Source: Acidimicrobiales bacterium
GTDB taxonomy: Bacteria; Actinomycetota; Acidimicrobiia; Acidimicrobiales; VFJN01
Direction of reading: 5' to 3'
Assembly: GCA_030681555.1 (NCBI GenBank)
Contig: JAUXRW010000037.1
Span: 1 to 49,391, forward strand
Length of the DNA stretch: 49,391 bases
Positions 35,939-46,333 of the stretch are shown here, one piece after another (position 1 is the first letter of the stretch; every line of letters begins with the position of its first letter). The translations under genes were made by a program, and so were the position numbers. The notes under the pieces were generated by a model. The model had not been told where the DNA came from. It ran no database searches and saw only the letters and a list, made by a program, of their open reading frames with translations.

Positions 35939-36700
35939 TCAATCCTGACTGAGCAGTTTGCGGTTCTTCAGCTGGGCGCGGACGTAGTCGCGGTTCATGT
36001 AGGCGATGAAGTCGATGGAGATCTCCTTCGGGCACGCCTCCTGGCACTCGCCGTGGTTCGTGCAGGACCCGAAGAACTCCTCCATCGCGTCGACCATGCC
36101 CAGCACGCGCTGGTAGCGCTCCGACTGGCCCTGGGGCAGCAGGTTGAGGTGGTTCACCTTGGCCGACGTGAAGAGCTGGGCGGCGCTGTTGGGGCAGGCG
36201 GCCACGCAGGCTCCGCACGCGATGCAGGCGGCGGCGTCCATCGCGGCATCCGCCACGTCCTTCGGGATGAGCGTGAGGTTGGCGTCGGGCGCAGCACCGG
36301 TCGGCGCCGTGATGTAGCCGCCGGCCTCCACGATCTTGTCGAAGGCCGAGCGGTCGACCACCAGGTCGCGCAGGACGGGGAAGGCCTTGGCCCGCCACGG
36401 CTCGATGTAGATGTGCTCGCCGTCGGCGAACTTCCGCATGTGGAGCTGGCAGGTGGCGGTGCCCCGCTCCGGGCCGTGGGCCTGGCCGTTGATCATCATC
36501 CCGCACGAGCCGCAGATACCCTCACGGCAGTCGTGCTCGAAGGCGATCGGCTCGCGCCCTTGAGAGTTGAGCCGCTCGTTCACGACGTCGAGCATCTCGA
36601 GGAAGCTCATCTCCTCGCTGATGTCGGGAGCGTCGTAGGTCTCCATGGTGCCGGGGGCACCGGGGCCGGCTTGGCGCCAGACGTGGAGCGTGACGTGCAT
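35939..36700 (-). CDS. sdhB: Succinate dehydrogenase iron-sulfur subunit
   Basis: A 253-residue protein with three cluster motifs: a plant-type 2Fe-2S ([12 protein letters not shown] and a later Cys), a 4Fe-4S ([12 protein letters not shown]) and a 3Fe-4S ([12 protein letters not shown]). It passes electrons from the SdhA flavin to the membrane anchor. It is the last gene of sdhC-A-B, 13 bp after sdhA. Confidence 0.96.
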   Translation of the reverse strand: MHVTLHVWRQAGPGAPGTMETYDAPDISEEMSFLEMLDVVNERLNSQGREPIAFEHDCREGICGSCGMMINGQAHGPERGTATCQLHMRKFADGEHIYIEPWRAKAFPVLRDLVVDRSAFDKIVEAGGYITAPTGAAPDANLTLIPKDVADAAMDAAACIACGACVAACPNSAAQLFTSAKVNHLNLLPQGQSERYQRVLGMVDAMEEFFGSCTNHGECQEACPKEISIDFIAYMNRDYVRAQLKNRKLLSQD

Positions 36701-36713
36701 CGTCGATCGGCCT

Positions 36714-38629
<1,916 letters not shown>

Positions 38630-38633
<4 letters not shown>

Positions 38634-39445
38634 GGGTGGGCCTCCTCGTACTCGGTGCACCTCTCGATGACGTCGCCCCGCTTGGTGCACGCGTCGTTGT
38701 CGTCGGCGCTGACGAGCCCGGTCATCACGGCGAGCGGGAAGCTGAGGTTCATGACCCCGATCAGGGCGGCGAACGCGATGGCGAAGTGCTTGCGCCAGGC
38801 GTTCCACCTCGGGTTGTTCAGCCCGAGGCTCTGGAACAGCGACCAGGCTCCGTGGAAGAGGTGGATGACGAGGGCGGCGTTGGCCAGCAGGTAGAAGATC
38901 GCCACCGGCGTGCGGCTGAAGCTGGCGACGAGGTTGCGGTACCCGTCACCGCGGACGTAGTCCGGGTTGGCGGTCCCCCATGTGAGGTCGAACAGGTGGA
39001 ACACCACGAAGAGCGCCACCACCACGCCCGTCCATCGCATCGACCGGCTGGCCGCCGTCGCGGCCTGCCAGTCTCGGGACTGCTGGTAGCCGTCGGCGTT
39101 GGCCCGCTGGTTCATCCGGGTGAGCGACCAGGCGGCGTGGATGTGGAAGGCGAAGGCGGCGATGAGCCCGAGCCGCATGAGCCAGAGGAAGATCGTGCGG
39201 GGCAGGATCGGCACGAGGATCTCGCGGAGGAACTCCCCGTAGTGGTTGAAGTCCTCGGCGCCCAGGTACACCTTCAGGTTGCCGATCGAGTGGAAGAAGA
39301 CGAACCCCATCAGGAGGAGGCCGGTGATCGCCATCACCCACTTCTTGCCGACCCCCGAGCGGTAGAACTCGACCGGCCACGGGGCTCGCCGCGTGGGGCG
39401 AGGGTGCACCGGTTCGGCGCCGGTGCGGTCCATCGTCGTTGCCAT
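38630..39445 (-). CDS. sdhC: Succinate dehydrogenase cytochrome b558 subunit (fused membrane anchor)
   Basis: A 271-residue protein with five hydrophobic helices. Histidines suitable for two hemes are in [35 protein letters not shown] and [17 protein letters not shown]. The single large anchor replaces separate SdhC and SdhD, as in type-B (B. subtilis-like) enzymes, which use menaquinone. It is the first gene of sdhCAB and overlaps sdhA. The 100-bp upstream region to the hydrolase gene should hold the operon promoter. Confidence 0.93.
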
Positions 39446-39547
39446 CGCTCGATCAGCCTCCCCGAGCTGGATCCATCTGTCTCCCAGGGACGCTACTCCT
39501 GCCCCGGAAGGTTCCAGAACTCGGCACCGGGCGGACCTCCGGACGGG

Positions 39548-41686
39548 TCAGGGGACGACGATGGCGCTGTCGTAGCGGTTGTCGGTGACGGCGTCGCCGT
39601 AGTGGCACACGAGCTCGAGGGTGACAGGGCCGGGCATGGCCGGGACGCCGAGGGACACGGTGCCCACCCGCTCGCAGGCGTCCGCGGGGAGGTCGCCCGT
39701 CCACCGCCAAGTGCGCTCCGCGCCGGGGAGGGTGAGCCGAGCCGTGACCTCCGCGCCCTCGATGGGCGTGCGGAGGTCGCTGACGACGTGCACGTCGAGG
39801 TCGACAGCCGTGCCGGGCGCCAGCGCCTCGGGGAGCCGGTCGGCGACCACGATCACCGGCCGGCAGGCGGCCCGCAGAGCGTCGTACGCAAGTTTCGGCG
39901 CACGGTCGTGGCCGAGCACGGACCACGTGACGGCGGGATGCCCGTCGCCGAAGCAGAACTGGGCGAAGCCCCCCGTCGGCTGGTACTTGATGCGGCGCAG
40001 TGCCTCGACCTGCCGCCGGACGACCATCGCCTGGTACGCCTGAGTGGCGTCGCGCCACTCGCTGAAGGTCGCGTGCTCGGCGGGCGGCACCAGCTTGTCG
40101 AAGATCGGCTTCTGCAGGGCGTGGGTGTGGCCCAGGCGCTCCCAGTCGAGGTCCGGCCACCGCTCGGGCTCGCAGAACTCGGCGGAGGTGGGCACGGCCT
40201 GGGCGCCGAACTCGGTGACGAAGCGGCCCATCCTGGGCAGCGCCCGCAGGAACCCGGGCAGGTCCCGCTCGTGGCCGTAATACCAGCCGAAGTACAGGTG
40301 GCTGTCGGTGCCGTCGAGCAGCGGGGGGTGGGGGAGCACCCCCGAGTGCGCGACCACGGGGCGGGTGCCGTCGGCCCGGTCGAGCGCTCGCTTCACCGAG
40401 CGGTCGAGGACGGTCTTGTTCCACGTCGGGAGCTGCTGCGCGGCGAGCGCCTTGACCGCCATGCGGCGGAGCTCCTTCGGCTCGCCCCACATCGACGGGT
40501 TGTTCTCGATGGCTATCGGCTCGTTGTGCCCGCACCAGAGCGCGATCGACGGGTGGTGGCCCAGCAGGTCGACCGCGGCGGCCGCCTGCCGCACGGCCTG
40601 CTTGCGGATCCCGCGCTCGTAGCCCCACTGGAGCGGGAGGTCCTGCCAGAGCAGCAGGCCCTGCTCGTCGGCCGCCTGGTACAGCTCCGGGCGCGAGATG
40701 TGGGCGTGCACGCGGAGCAGGTCCAGGCCGGCGTCGCAGGCCAGCGTCACGTCCCGCGCCAGGTCGTCGGGCGTGGCCTCGGCCAGGGCCATACGGGTGG
40801 GTCCCTGGTTCGAGCCCTTCAGGAAGAGCCGCTCGCCGTTCACCGCTGCGATCCACGATCGCATCCTCACCTGGCGGAGGCCGGTGCGGAGCATCCGTTC
40901 GTCGGAGACGCCGCCCCCGTCCTCGGGGCCGAGCACGATCTGCACGACGAGGTCGTGGAGGACGGCGCGGCCCAGCGCGCGGGGCCACCAGAGGGCCGGC
41001 TTGTCGACCGTGAGGGTCCACTCCACCTCGTTCGGGCCGTCGGCGAGCGGCTGGTCCTTCTGGTGGTCGAGCGTCCCGAGCGTGGAGTGCAGGCAGACCG
41101 TGCGGGCACCGTGGCTGTCGAGCGTTGCCCGGAGCACCAGCACAGCCCGATCCTCGGTGGCCTCCCGGCACACGACCCGCAGCCGGGCGATGCGCACCGG
41201 GCCCGTCTCGGTGAGCCGCACCGCCCGCCACAGCCCGCCGGGGTTCCAGTCCGGGTCGAGGCAGTCCCAGTGCTGGAAGACGCCGGTGATGTTGCGCTTC
41301 GCCGTGAGATCGGTGGGCCTCGAGCACGTGACCTCGACGGCCAGGTGGTGCTCGCCTCGGGAGCGGAGTGCGTCGGTGACGTCGAAGGTGTGGGGTACGA
41401 AGTACCCCTCGGTGTCACCCAGGTAGGCGCCGTCGAGCCAGACGTCGCCCTGGTAGAAGAGCCCGTCGAAGGTGAGCCACGCCCGACGGCCCTCCGGCGG
41501 GCCCATGGCGTCGAACGAGCGCCGGTAGAGAAGCGGCCCGTCGGTGTCGGCGAAGGCCGGCGCGGACCGCCAGTGCCCGGGCACCTCGACGGCCTCCCAC
41601 CCGCTGGCGTCGAAGTCCTCGTCCTGCCAGCTCCGGCGGAGGTCCTCGTCGGCGATCGCCGCCCGCCACGTCCCGCTCAGCTCCAT
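39548..41686 (-). CDS. Family 2 glycoside hydrolase (beta-mannosidase/galactosidase-like)
   Basis: A 712-residue protein with the GH2 layout. An N-terminal sugar-binding jelly roll comes first (SGTWRAAI, WEAVEVPGHWRS, LLYRRSF, LTFDGLFYQGDVWLDGAYLG). An immunoglobulin-like domain follows, then a TIM barrel with the acid/base Glu in LWCGHNEP (E389) and the nucleophile in RFVTEFGAQAV (E492). A short beta domain ends the protein. There is no signal peptide, so it acts in the cytoplasm or is released otherwise. The substrate is not determinable; the N-E-P and T-E-F-G motifs resemble beta-mannosidase and glucuronidase. No transporter or other sugar gene is adjacent. Confidence 0.88.
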   Translation of the reverse strand: MELSGTWRAAIADEDLRRSWQDEDFDASGWEAVEVPGHWRSAPAFADTDGPLLYRRSFDAMGPPEGRRAWLTFDGLFYQGDVWLDGAYLGDTEGYFVPHTFDVTDALRSRGEHHLAVEVTCSRPTDLTAKRNITGVFQHWDCLDPDWNPGGLWRAVRLTETGPVRIARLRVVCREATEDRAVLVLRATLDSHGARTVCLHSTLGTLDHQKDQPLADGPNEVEWTLTVDKPALWWPRALGRAVLHDLVVQIVLGPEDGGGVSDERMLRTGLRQVRMRSWIAAVNGERLFLKGSNQGPTRMALAEATPDDLARDVTLACDAGLDLLRVHAHISRPELYQAADEQGLLLWQDLPLQWGYERGIRKQAVRQAAAAVDLLGHHPSIALWCGHNEPIAIENNPSMWGEPKELRRMAVKALAAQQLPTWNKTVLDRSVKRALDRADGTRPVVAHSGVLPHPPLLDGTDSHLYFGWYYGHERDLPGFLRALPRMGRFVTEFGAQAVPTSAEFCEPERWPDLDWERLGHTHALQKPIFDKLVPPAEHATFSEWRDATQAYQAMVVRRQVEALRRIKYQPTGGFAQFCFGDGHPAVTWSVLGHDRAPKLAYDALRAACRPVIVVADRLPEALAPGTAVDLDVHVVSDLRTPIEGAEVTARLTLPGAERTWRWTGDLPADACERVGTVSLGVPAMPGPVTLELVCHYGDAVTDNRYDSAIVVP

Positions 41687-41714
41687 GGCCGACCGACGTT
41701 AGTGGCGCGCCGAG

Positions 41715-42539
41715 TCAGGCGGCGGCGGTGGCGACGACCGACCACGTGCCGCCGGGCTCGGGGGTGACGACGAGGTCGAACGGTCCGTCGGCGAGGTCGA
41801 ACACCGTGGCCGACCGGGTGGCCCCCGAGCTGTCCGTGATGGCGAGCTGGCCCTCGAGGTGCACGGACCCGGGGCCGGTGAGGCGATGCGGCCCGGTCGG
41901 GCCCAGGACCAGCGCGGTGTCCCCGGTCGCCTCGAACCTGGCTTCGGCACCGGCTTCGAAATCGACTGCGTCGCGCGGCGTGGCCACGCCCGCCGATCCC
42001 ACCGCCACCGGGGTGTTCAGCCGGTACGCGCCGCGCGCGACGGCGTGCACGCCCCCGCCCAGGGTGAGCCGCAGGCCCTCTCCCGTGAGGTCGACGGGCA
42101 GGGGGTCGAGCACCAGGGCGGGTCCGGACGACAGCACGAACGGGCGGCCCCCGTCCCACACGATGGCGCTGTCGCGGCCGCCGACCGTCACCCCGGTGAG
42201 CTCACCGCCGTTGCCGAACCCGCGCTGGGAGACGAGCGTGAGGGGCGTCGGCACCTTGCGGGGCTGGGGCACCGCGCCGTCGAGGTGCAGCGCGGTCAAC
42301 GAGCCGGTGATCCGCACCTGGCCGGCCGCCGGGGCCACCGCTCCGCCCGGGGCGGTGGGGGTGCTCGTGGTCGGGTTGCCCGGGGCGCCAGACGCCCCCG
42401 GCGGCACGGTCCCGTCCGGCACGTCGATCACCTGGTCGCCCGCGCCAGCGCCGTCGTCGAGCCGGTCGGCGACCACGACGGTGGTGCCGATGGCCGCGAC
42501 GAGGATCGAGCACAGGCCGACGAACCAGTGGAGGCGCAC
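41715..42539 (-). CDS. Hypothetical membrane-anchored beta-rich protein
   Basis: A 274-residue protein from a GTG start. The N-terminal anchor is LHWFVGLCSILVAAIGTTVV. A Pro/Gly/Thr-rich spacer follows (about 38-72), then ~200 residues of short strands with Gly/Asp turns (VRITGSLTALHLDG, LRLTLGGGVHAVARGAY, GSVHLEGQLAITDSSG). It looks like an extracellular beta-helix or sandwich. No enzyme motif is seen. It is divergent from the MoxR ATPase gene (84 bp) and upstream of the hydrolase on the same strand. Confidence 0.6.
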   Translation of the reverse strand: MRLHWFVGLCSILVAAIGTTVVVADRLDDGAGAGDQVIDVPDGTVPPGASGAPGNPTTSTPTAPGGAVAPAAGQVRITGSLTALHLDGAVPQPRKVPTPLTLVSQRGFGNGGELTGVTVGGRDSAIVWDGGRPFVLSSGPALVLDPLPVDLTGEGLRLTLGGGVHAVARGAYRLNTPVAVGSAGVATPRDAVDFEAGAEARFEATGDTALVLGPTGPHRLTGPGSVHLEGQLAITDSSGATRSATVFDLADGPFDLVVTPEPGGTWSVVATAAA

Positions 42540-42623
42540 GCGCCCCAGGCTGGTCGTCCCGGCGGGCCGACGTCACGTCGACCACGCCGGTACGCCCCGG
42601 GGGGCGACGATAGGTTGGCGGCC

Positions 42624-44057
42624 ATGACGTCCCCCTCCACCGAGCACCGGGCCCACCCGTCGCCCGCCACCGTCGGCCAGCTGCGGGAGTCGGGCTGGCA
42701 GTCCTTCCCGGTCAAGGAGGAGCTGCGGCGGAACGCGATCGCCCGCATCCAGGCCGGCGAAGCCCTCTTCCCGGTGGTCATGGGCTACGAGGAGACCGTC
42801 CTCCCGCAGCTCGAGAACGCGCTCCTGGCCGGGCACGACGTCATCTTCCTCGGGGAGCGCGGCCAAGCGAAGACACGGATGATCCGGGCCCTCGTGGGCC
42901 TCCTCGACGAGTGGATGCCGATCGTGGCCGGGTCGGAGATCAACGACGACCCCTACGCCCCGACGTCCCGCTACGGCCGCGACCTCGTCGCCGAGCACGA
43001 GGACGACACGGTCATCGAGTGGGTCCACCGGAGCCGCCGCTTCGGGGAGAAGCTCGCCACCCCCGACACGTCCATCGCCGACCTCATCGGCGAGGTCGAC
43101 CCGATCAAGGTGGCCGAAGGCCGCTACCTGTCCGACGAGCTCACGCTCCACTACGGCCTCGTGCCCCGCACCAACCGCGGGATCTTCGCCATCAACGAGC
43201 TGCCCGACCTCGCCGAGCGCATCCAGGTCGGCCTCCTCAACGTTCTCGAGGAGCGCGACATCCAGGTGCGGGGCTACAAGATCAACCTGCCGCTCGACCT
43301 GATCCTGCTCGCCTCCGCCAACCCGGAGGACTACACCAACCGCGGCCGCATCATCACACCGCTGAAGGATCGCTTCGGGTCGCAGATCCGCACCCACTAC
43401 CCGCTCGAGATCGAGACGGAGGTGGCCATCGCGCTCCAGGAGGCCCGGCCCCTCGAGGCCGAGGGCGTGCGGGTCACCGTCCCCGACTACATGACCGAGA
43501 TCGTGGCGTCGCTGTCCCACCTGGCCCGTTCGAGCCCCCACATCAACCAGCGGTCGGGCGTGTCCGTCCGGTTCACGATCACCAACCACGAGGTGATGGT
43601 CGCCAACGCGGCGCGTCGGGCCCTCCGCCACGGCGAGCGCGACGTCGCGCCCCGCGTCAGCGACCTCGAGGCGCTGCCCGCGTCGATGATGGGCAAGATC
43701 GAGATCGAGTCGCTGGAAGAAGGCCGCGACGCACAGATCGCGGAGAACCTCGTGAAGGCGGCCGTGCTCACCGTCTTCAAGGAGCGCTTCACCCCCGAGC
43801 GGTTCCGACCGATCGTCACGGCCTTCGAGGAAGGCGCGGTGATCCACGCAGGGGAAGACGTCACCTCGGCCGAGTACGTCGCCCTGCTGGAGCAGCAGCC
43901 GGCCCTGCGCGCCGCGGTCAGCGAGCTGACTGGGGGCGACGAGTCCGCCGCCTCGGTGGCGTCCGCCGTCGAGCTCCTCCTCGAGGGCCTGCACCTGAGC
44001 AAGCGCCTCAACAAGGACGCCGTCGGCGCCCGCGCCACCTACCGCGCCCGCGCCTGA
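42624..44057 (+). CDS. MoxR-like AAA+ ATPase
   Basis: A 477-residue protein from ATG 42624. Walker A is GERGQAKT (77-84), Walker B is GIFAINELPDL, and sensor 1 is LLASANPEDYTNRGRI, with RFGSQIRTHYPLE after it. It belongs to the magnesium-chelatase/MoxR branch, whose members act with VWA-domain partners as chaperone-like modules. The cognate VWA protein is encoded at 46334-48364, separated by 2.3 kb containing two minus-strand genes. It is long for the family, with a ~200-residue C-terminal helical region. Confidence 0.9.
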   Translation: MTSPSTEHRAHPSPATVGQLRESGWQSFPVKEELRRNAIARIQAGEALFPVVMGYEETVLPQLENALLAGHDVIFLGERGQAKTRMIRALVGLLDEWMPIVAGSEINDDPYAPTSRYGRDLVAEHEDDTVIEWVHRSRRFGEKLATPDTSIADLIGEVDPIKVAEGRYLSDELTLHYGLVPRTNRGIFAINELPDLAERIQVGLLNVLEERDIQVRGYKINLPLDLILLASANPEDYTNRGRIITPLKDRFGSQIRTHYPLEIETEVAIALQEARPLEAEGVRVTVPDYMTEIVASLSHLARSSPHINQRSGVSVRFTITNHEVMVANAARRALRHGERDVAPRVSDLEALPASMMGKIEIESLEEGRDAQIAENLVKAAVLTVFKERFTPERFRPIVTAFEEGAVIHAGEDVTSAEYVALLEQQPALRAAVSELTGGDESAASVASAVELLLEGLHLSKRLNKDAVGARATYRARA

Positions 44058-44086
44058 CGCGGCCCCTACCCGCAAGGGCGCAAGGG

Positions 44087-44139
44087 CCGCGTTCCTGCGC
44101 TCCCAGCGGCTGTCTGACGGCGCCTGAGGGTGCAGAAAC
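44087..44139 (+). repeat. REP-like palindromic repeat, left copy (L)
   Basis: It starts CCGCGTTCCTGCGCTC and ends GAGGGTGCAGAAAC. The two halves (44091-44110 and 44120-44139) can pair at 14 of 20 positions. Its first 16 bases are exactly repeated in inverted orientation at 45270-45285. It lies 17 bp after the end of the DUF559 gene and 29 bp after the MoxR ATPase gene. Confidence 0.75.
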
Positions 44140-44156
44140 CCGGCGGAAGGCGGCCG

Positions 44157-45098
44157 TCAGCCGCGCAAGATGTCCCGCACGCGGCGGACGAGCCACTCGG
44201 GTTCGTGCGCGTAGGTCCGCCACGTGAACGGCAGCACCGTCCAGCCCAGCGCTCGCAGCTCGACGGCCTTCACCTGGTCCCGCTCCCAGACCTCCGCCTC
44301 TTCGCGGTGCACCCGACCGTTGAGCTCCATCGCCACCATGCGCTCGGGCCAGGCCAGGTCGACTTCGGCGATGAGCACGTCGCCCGCCCAGACCTCGTGG
44401 TGGAGCACGGGGGTAGCGATGCCGTGCTCGGCGAGCAGCGCGAGGACGAGGAGCTCGAAGTCGCTGTCCGTGACCTCGTCACGATCGCCGTGCTCTGCGA
44501 TCACCGTGCGCAGGCGCCGGATGCCGTGGCGCCCCTGCCGCGCGTGACGCAGGAGCACGTGGACGATGGGTCCCCAGGTGAGGTCGTGCGAGCGCCGGGC
44601 GCTCTCCACCGCCCGGGCCAGGCGCGGTGGCCGGAAGTAGCGGCCCAGGTCGAGGAGCGTGCGCGGCAGGTCGGTCGTGGGGATGCCGGCTCTGGCGACG
44701 ACCGTGCAGCGGTCGAGGTCGGTGCTCTCGTGGCAGCGAACGGCGTCGGAGCGATGGTGGCGCCCACGTGGGATGGACACCTCTGGGCGTCCGGCTCGGC
44801 TGAACCCGTCGAGGTCCCAGAGCGCTCCAGCGGTCAGGTGCGACGCGACTGCGCCCGGGCCGGCGCCCCACACGCCCGCCAGCACCTGCGACTCCCACGT
44901 GGGCGCCACGCCGCCGATGCGGTACACGGTGTGGTTGACGCGCTCGAGCGCACCCGACCTCGCCCGTCGGTCCAGGTGGCGCCGGTCGCCCCCGAGGTCT
45001 CGCATCTGCGCCAGCGTGATGAGCGCATGCTGCTCGCGCGCCACCCGGGCGATCTCCGCATCCAACACGACGGCCACGTCCTTCGCAGGGGTCCGCAT
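44157..45098 (-). CDS. AbiEi-like winged-helix / DUF559 (Vsr-like nuclease fold) protein
   Basis: A 313-residue protein from ATG 45098; the frame is open further upstream, but that part is the repeat array. The N-terminal AbiEi-like winged helix is ARVAREQHALITLAQMRDLG with GALERVNHTVYRIGG. The C-terminal DUF559 domain has VDLAWPERMVAMELNGRVHR (catalytic-position Asp and Glu), then RDQVKAVELRALGWTVLPFT. The acidic residues of the PD-(D/E)XK/Vsr core are retained. No toxin gene is adjacent. It is enclosed by palindromic repeats on both sides and stands between the MoxR ATPase gene and the genes upstream of its VWA partner. It is only distantly similar to the DUF559 protein at 158-1123. Confidence 0.78.
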   Translation of the reverse strand: MRTPAKDVAVVLDAEIARVAREQHALITLAQMRDLGGDRRHLDRRARSGALERVNHTVYRIGGVAPTWESQVLAGVWGAGPGAVASHLTAGALWDLDGFSRAGRPEVSIPRGRHHRSDAVRCHESTDLDRCTVVARAGIPTTDLPRTLLDLGRYFRPPRLARAVESARRSHDLTWGPIVHVLLRHARQGRHGIRRLRTVIAEHGDRDEVTDSDFELLVLALLAEHGIATPVLHHEVWAGDVLIAEVDLAWPERMVAMELNGRVHREEAEVWERDQVKAVELRALGWTVLPFTWRTYAHEPEWLVRRVRDILRG

Positions 45099-45159
45099 GC
45101 CGGGGAAGCGATCGGACCGTACTCGTCCTACGTCGCGCGCGAAAGACCCGGTCCGGTCT

Positions 45160-45217
45160 GTTTCCTGCACCCTCCGACGCCGCCTGTCGGCGTCTGAGAG
45201 CGCAAGTTCGCGGGGGT
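45160..45217 (-). repeat. REP-like palindromic repeat, right copy 1 (R1)
   Basis: It shares TGCACCC, GACG and the 17-bp block CGGCGTCTGAGAGCGCA (45188-45204) with R2, exactly 72 bp apart. Its central stem is 7 perfect bp (45176-45182 with 45188-45194) around a 5-nt loop. It lies 62 bp upstream of the DUF559 start codon. Confidence 0.75.
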
Positions 45218-45231
45218 TTTGAGGACGTCGT

Positions 45232-45291
45232 CGTTCTTGCACCCCAAGACGTCGCGAGGCGGCGTCTGAGAGCGCAGGAACGCGGGGGTTG
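45232..45291 (-). repeat. REP-like palindromic repeat, right copy 2 (R2)
   Basis: Arms 45233-45255 and 45259-45281 pair at 17 of 23 positions around a 3-nt loop. The minus strand of 45270-45285 equals the first 16 bases of the left copy at 44087, so L and R2 form inverted ends around the DUF559 gene. The G-rich tail continues to 45308. Confidence 0.75.
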
Positions 45292-45348
45292 GGGGGAGAG
45301 ACCCCCGGACAGACCGGCAGCACGCGACGCCGGGGCGTACCAGGGGGA

Positions 45349-46008
45349 TCAGGAGGGGCGGGACGCGAGCTCGGCTTGGAGCGAGGTGAGGGCCTTGACC
45401 CACCGGTCCGTCTCCAGGGCGCCCTGCAGCATCCACTCGCCCTCGATCACGAACGTGGGGACGGCCGAGATGCCGTGGGCGTGGGCGGCTGCCTCCTCCG
45501 AGCGCACGGTGTCGGCCTCGCCGCCGGTGACAAGGACCTCCTCGGCCTCCTGCCGGTCGAGGTCGGCCTGCTCGGCGACGACCGCCAGCACGCCGCGGTC
45601 CGAGATGTCGCGGCCTTCGCTGAAGTAGGCCCGCAGCAGCGCTTTCTTCAGCGTGCGCTGGGCCGGGCCACCCGAGGTGCGGCGGGCCCAGGCCAGGAGC
45701 CGATGGGCGTCGAAGGTGTTGGCCCGTCTCATCAGCGACCACTGGAAGTCGATGCCGAGCTCGGCGCCGGCCTGCCCGATCCGCGTGTGCGCCGCCGCCA
45801 CTCGACCCCGGTCGCCGAACTTCGCAGCGAGGTAGTCGACGAGCGGGGGAGCCTCGGTCCCGGTCGGCACGTCGGGATCGAGCTCGAAGGCGCGGTAGAC
45901 GACGTCGACGTCTGCTCCGACCCCCATCTGCTCGACGGCGCGCTCGAACCGGACGGCGCCGACGTAGCACCAGGGGCACGCGATGTCGCTCCAGATCTCG
46001 ACCTGCAC
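45349..46008 (-). CDS. DsbA-family (FrnE-like) thiol oxidoreductase
   Basis: A 219-residue protein from a GTG start. The redox motif CPWC is at residues 11-14 (EIWSDIACPWCYVGAVRFER). The helical insertion begins near residue 70. The cis-proline loop is GISAVPTFVIEGEWMLQGAL. There is no signal peptide, so it is cytoplasmic, like other FrnE/2-hydroxychromene-isomerase-like proteins. Substrates are unknown. It is transcribed towards the DUF559 gene but separated from it by the repeats. Confidence 0.9.
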   Translation of the reverse strand: MQVEIWSDIACPWCYVGAVRFERAVEQMGVGADVDVVYRAFELDPDVPTGTEAPPLVDYLAAKFGDRGRVAAAHTRIGQAGAELGIDFQWSLMRRANTFDAHRLLAWARRTSGGPAQRTLKKALLRAYFSEGRDISDRGVLAVVAEQADLDRQEAEEVLVTGGEADTVRSEEAAAHAHGISAVPTFVIEGEWMLQGALETDRWVKALTSLQAELASRPS

Positions 46009-46292
46009 GCCTTCGTCAACCCGGCGTCCGGCTCCTTGCTTCCCGTAGCGCTTGTGCGCACCGCCCGGTGGTCATGGCGATGGCCCCGGCTTGGGCCACC
46101 CCCGCCCGGTCGCGGAGCAACGAGAGGCGGTGCCGCGTGTCCACGACCCCCACGGCCCGGAGCGCCTGCCGTCGACCCGACAGAGGGTCCCTGCCTCGCT
46201 GAGCCGGACCCTCGCGGCCGACGGCAGCGCCACGTGCGCCCACCGGTCCCCGTCGAGATCCTCTCGAACCCGTAGGGCGGACCGTCCGGTCG
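46009..46292. other. Intergenic region without an identifiable gene
   Basis: The gap between the divergent DsbA-family and VWA genes is 325 bp. Two overlapping minus-strand frames show a run of amino acids that might be a frameshifted remnant (DRWAHVALPSAARVRLSE in one, RAVGVVDTRHRLSLLRDRAG in the other), but no family is recognised. Promoters for both flanking genes are expected here. Confidence 0.3.
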
Positions 46293-46313
46293 GGGCCCGA
46301 CCACGTCGGGCCC
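46293..46313. promoter_or_regulatory. 9-bp perfect hairpin in the VWA gene leader
   Basis: GGGCCCGAC-CAC-GTCGGGCCC, arms 46293-46301 and 46305-46313, ends 20 bp before the VWA start codon. It could be a protein-binding palindrome or an RNA hairpin in the leader; there is no T-tract. The role is inferred only from position. Confidence 0.4.
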
Positions 46314-46333
46314 AAGCCGGTACGGTGACCCCC

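Noticed and set aside
45160-45291. Possible small CRISPR-like array
   Set aside because: Only two units with divergent arms and no consistent repeat/spacer lengths, and no cas genes. The units are individually palindromic, so they fit REP-like elements better.
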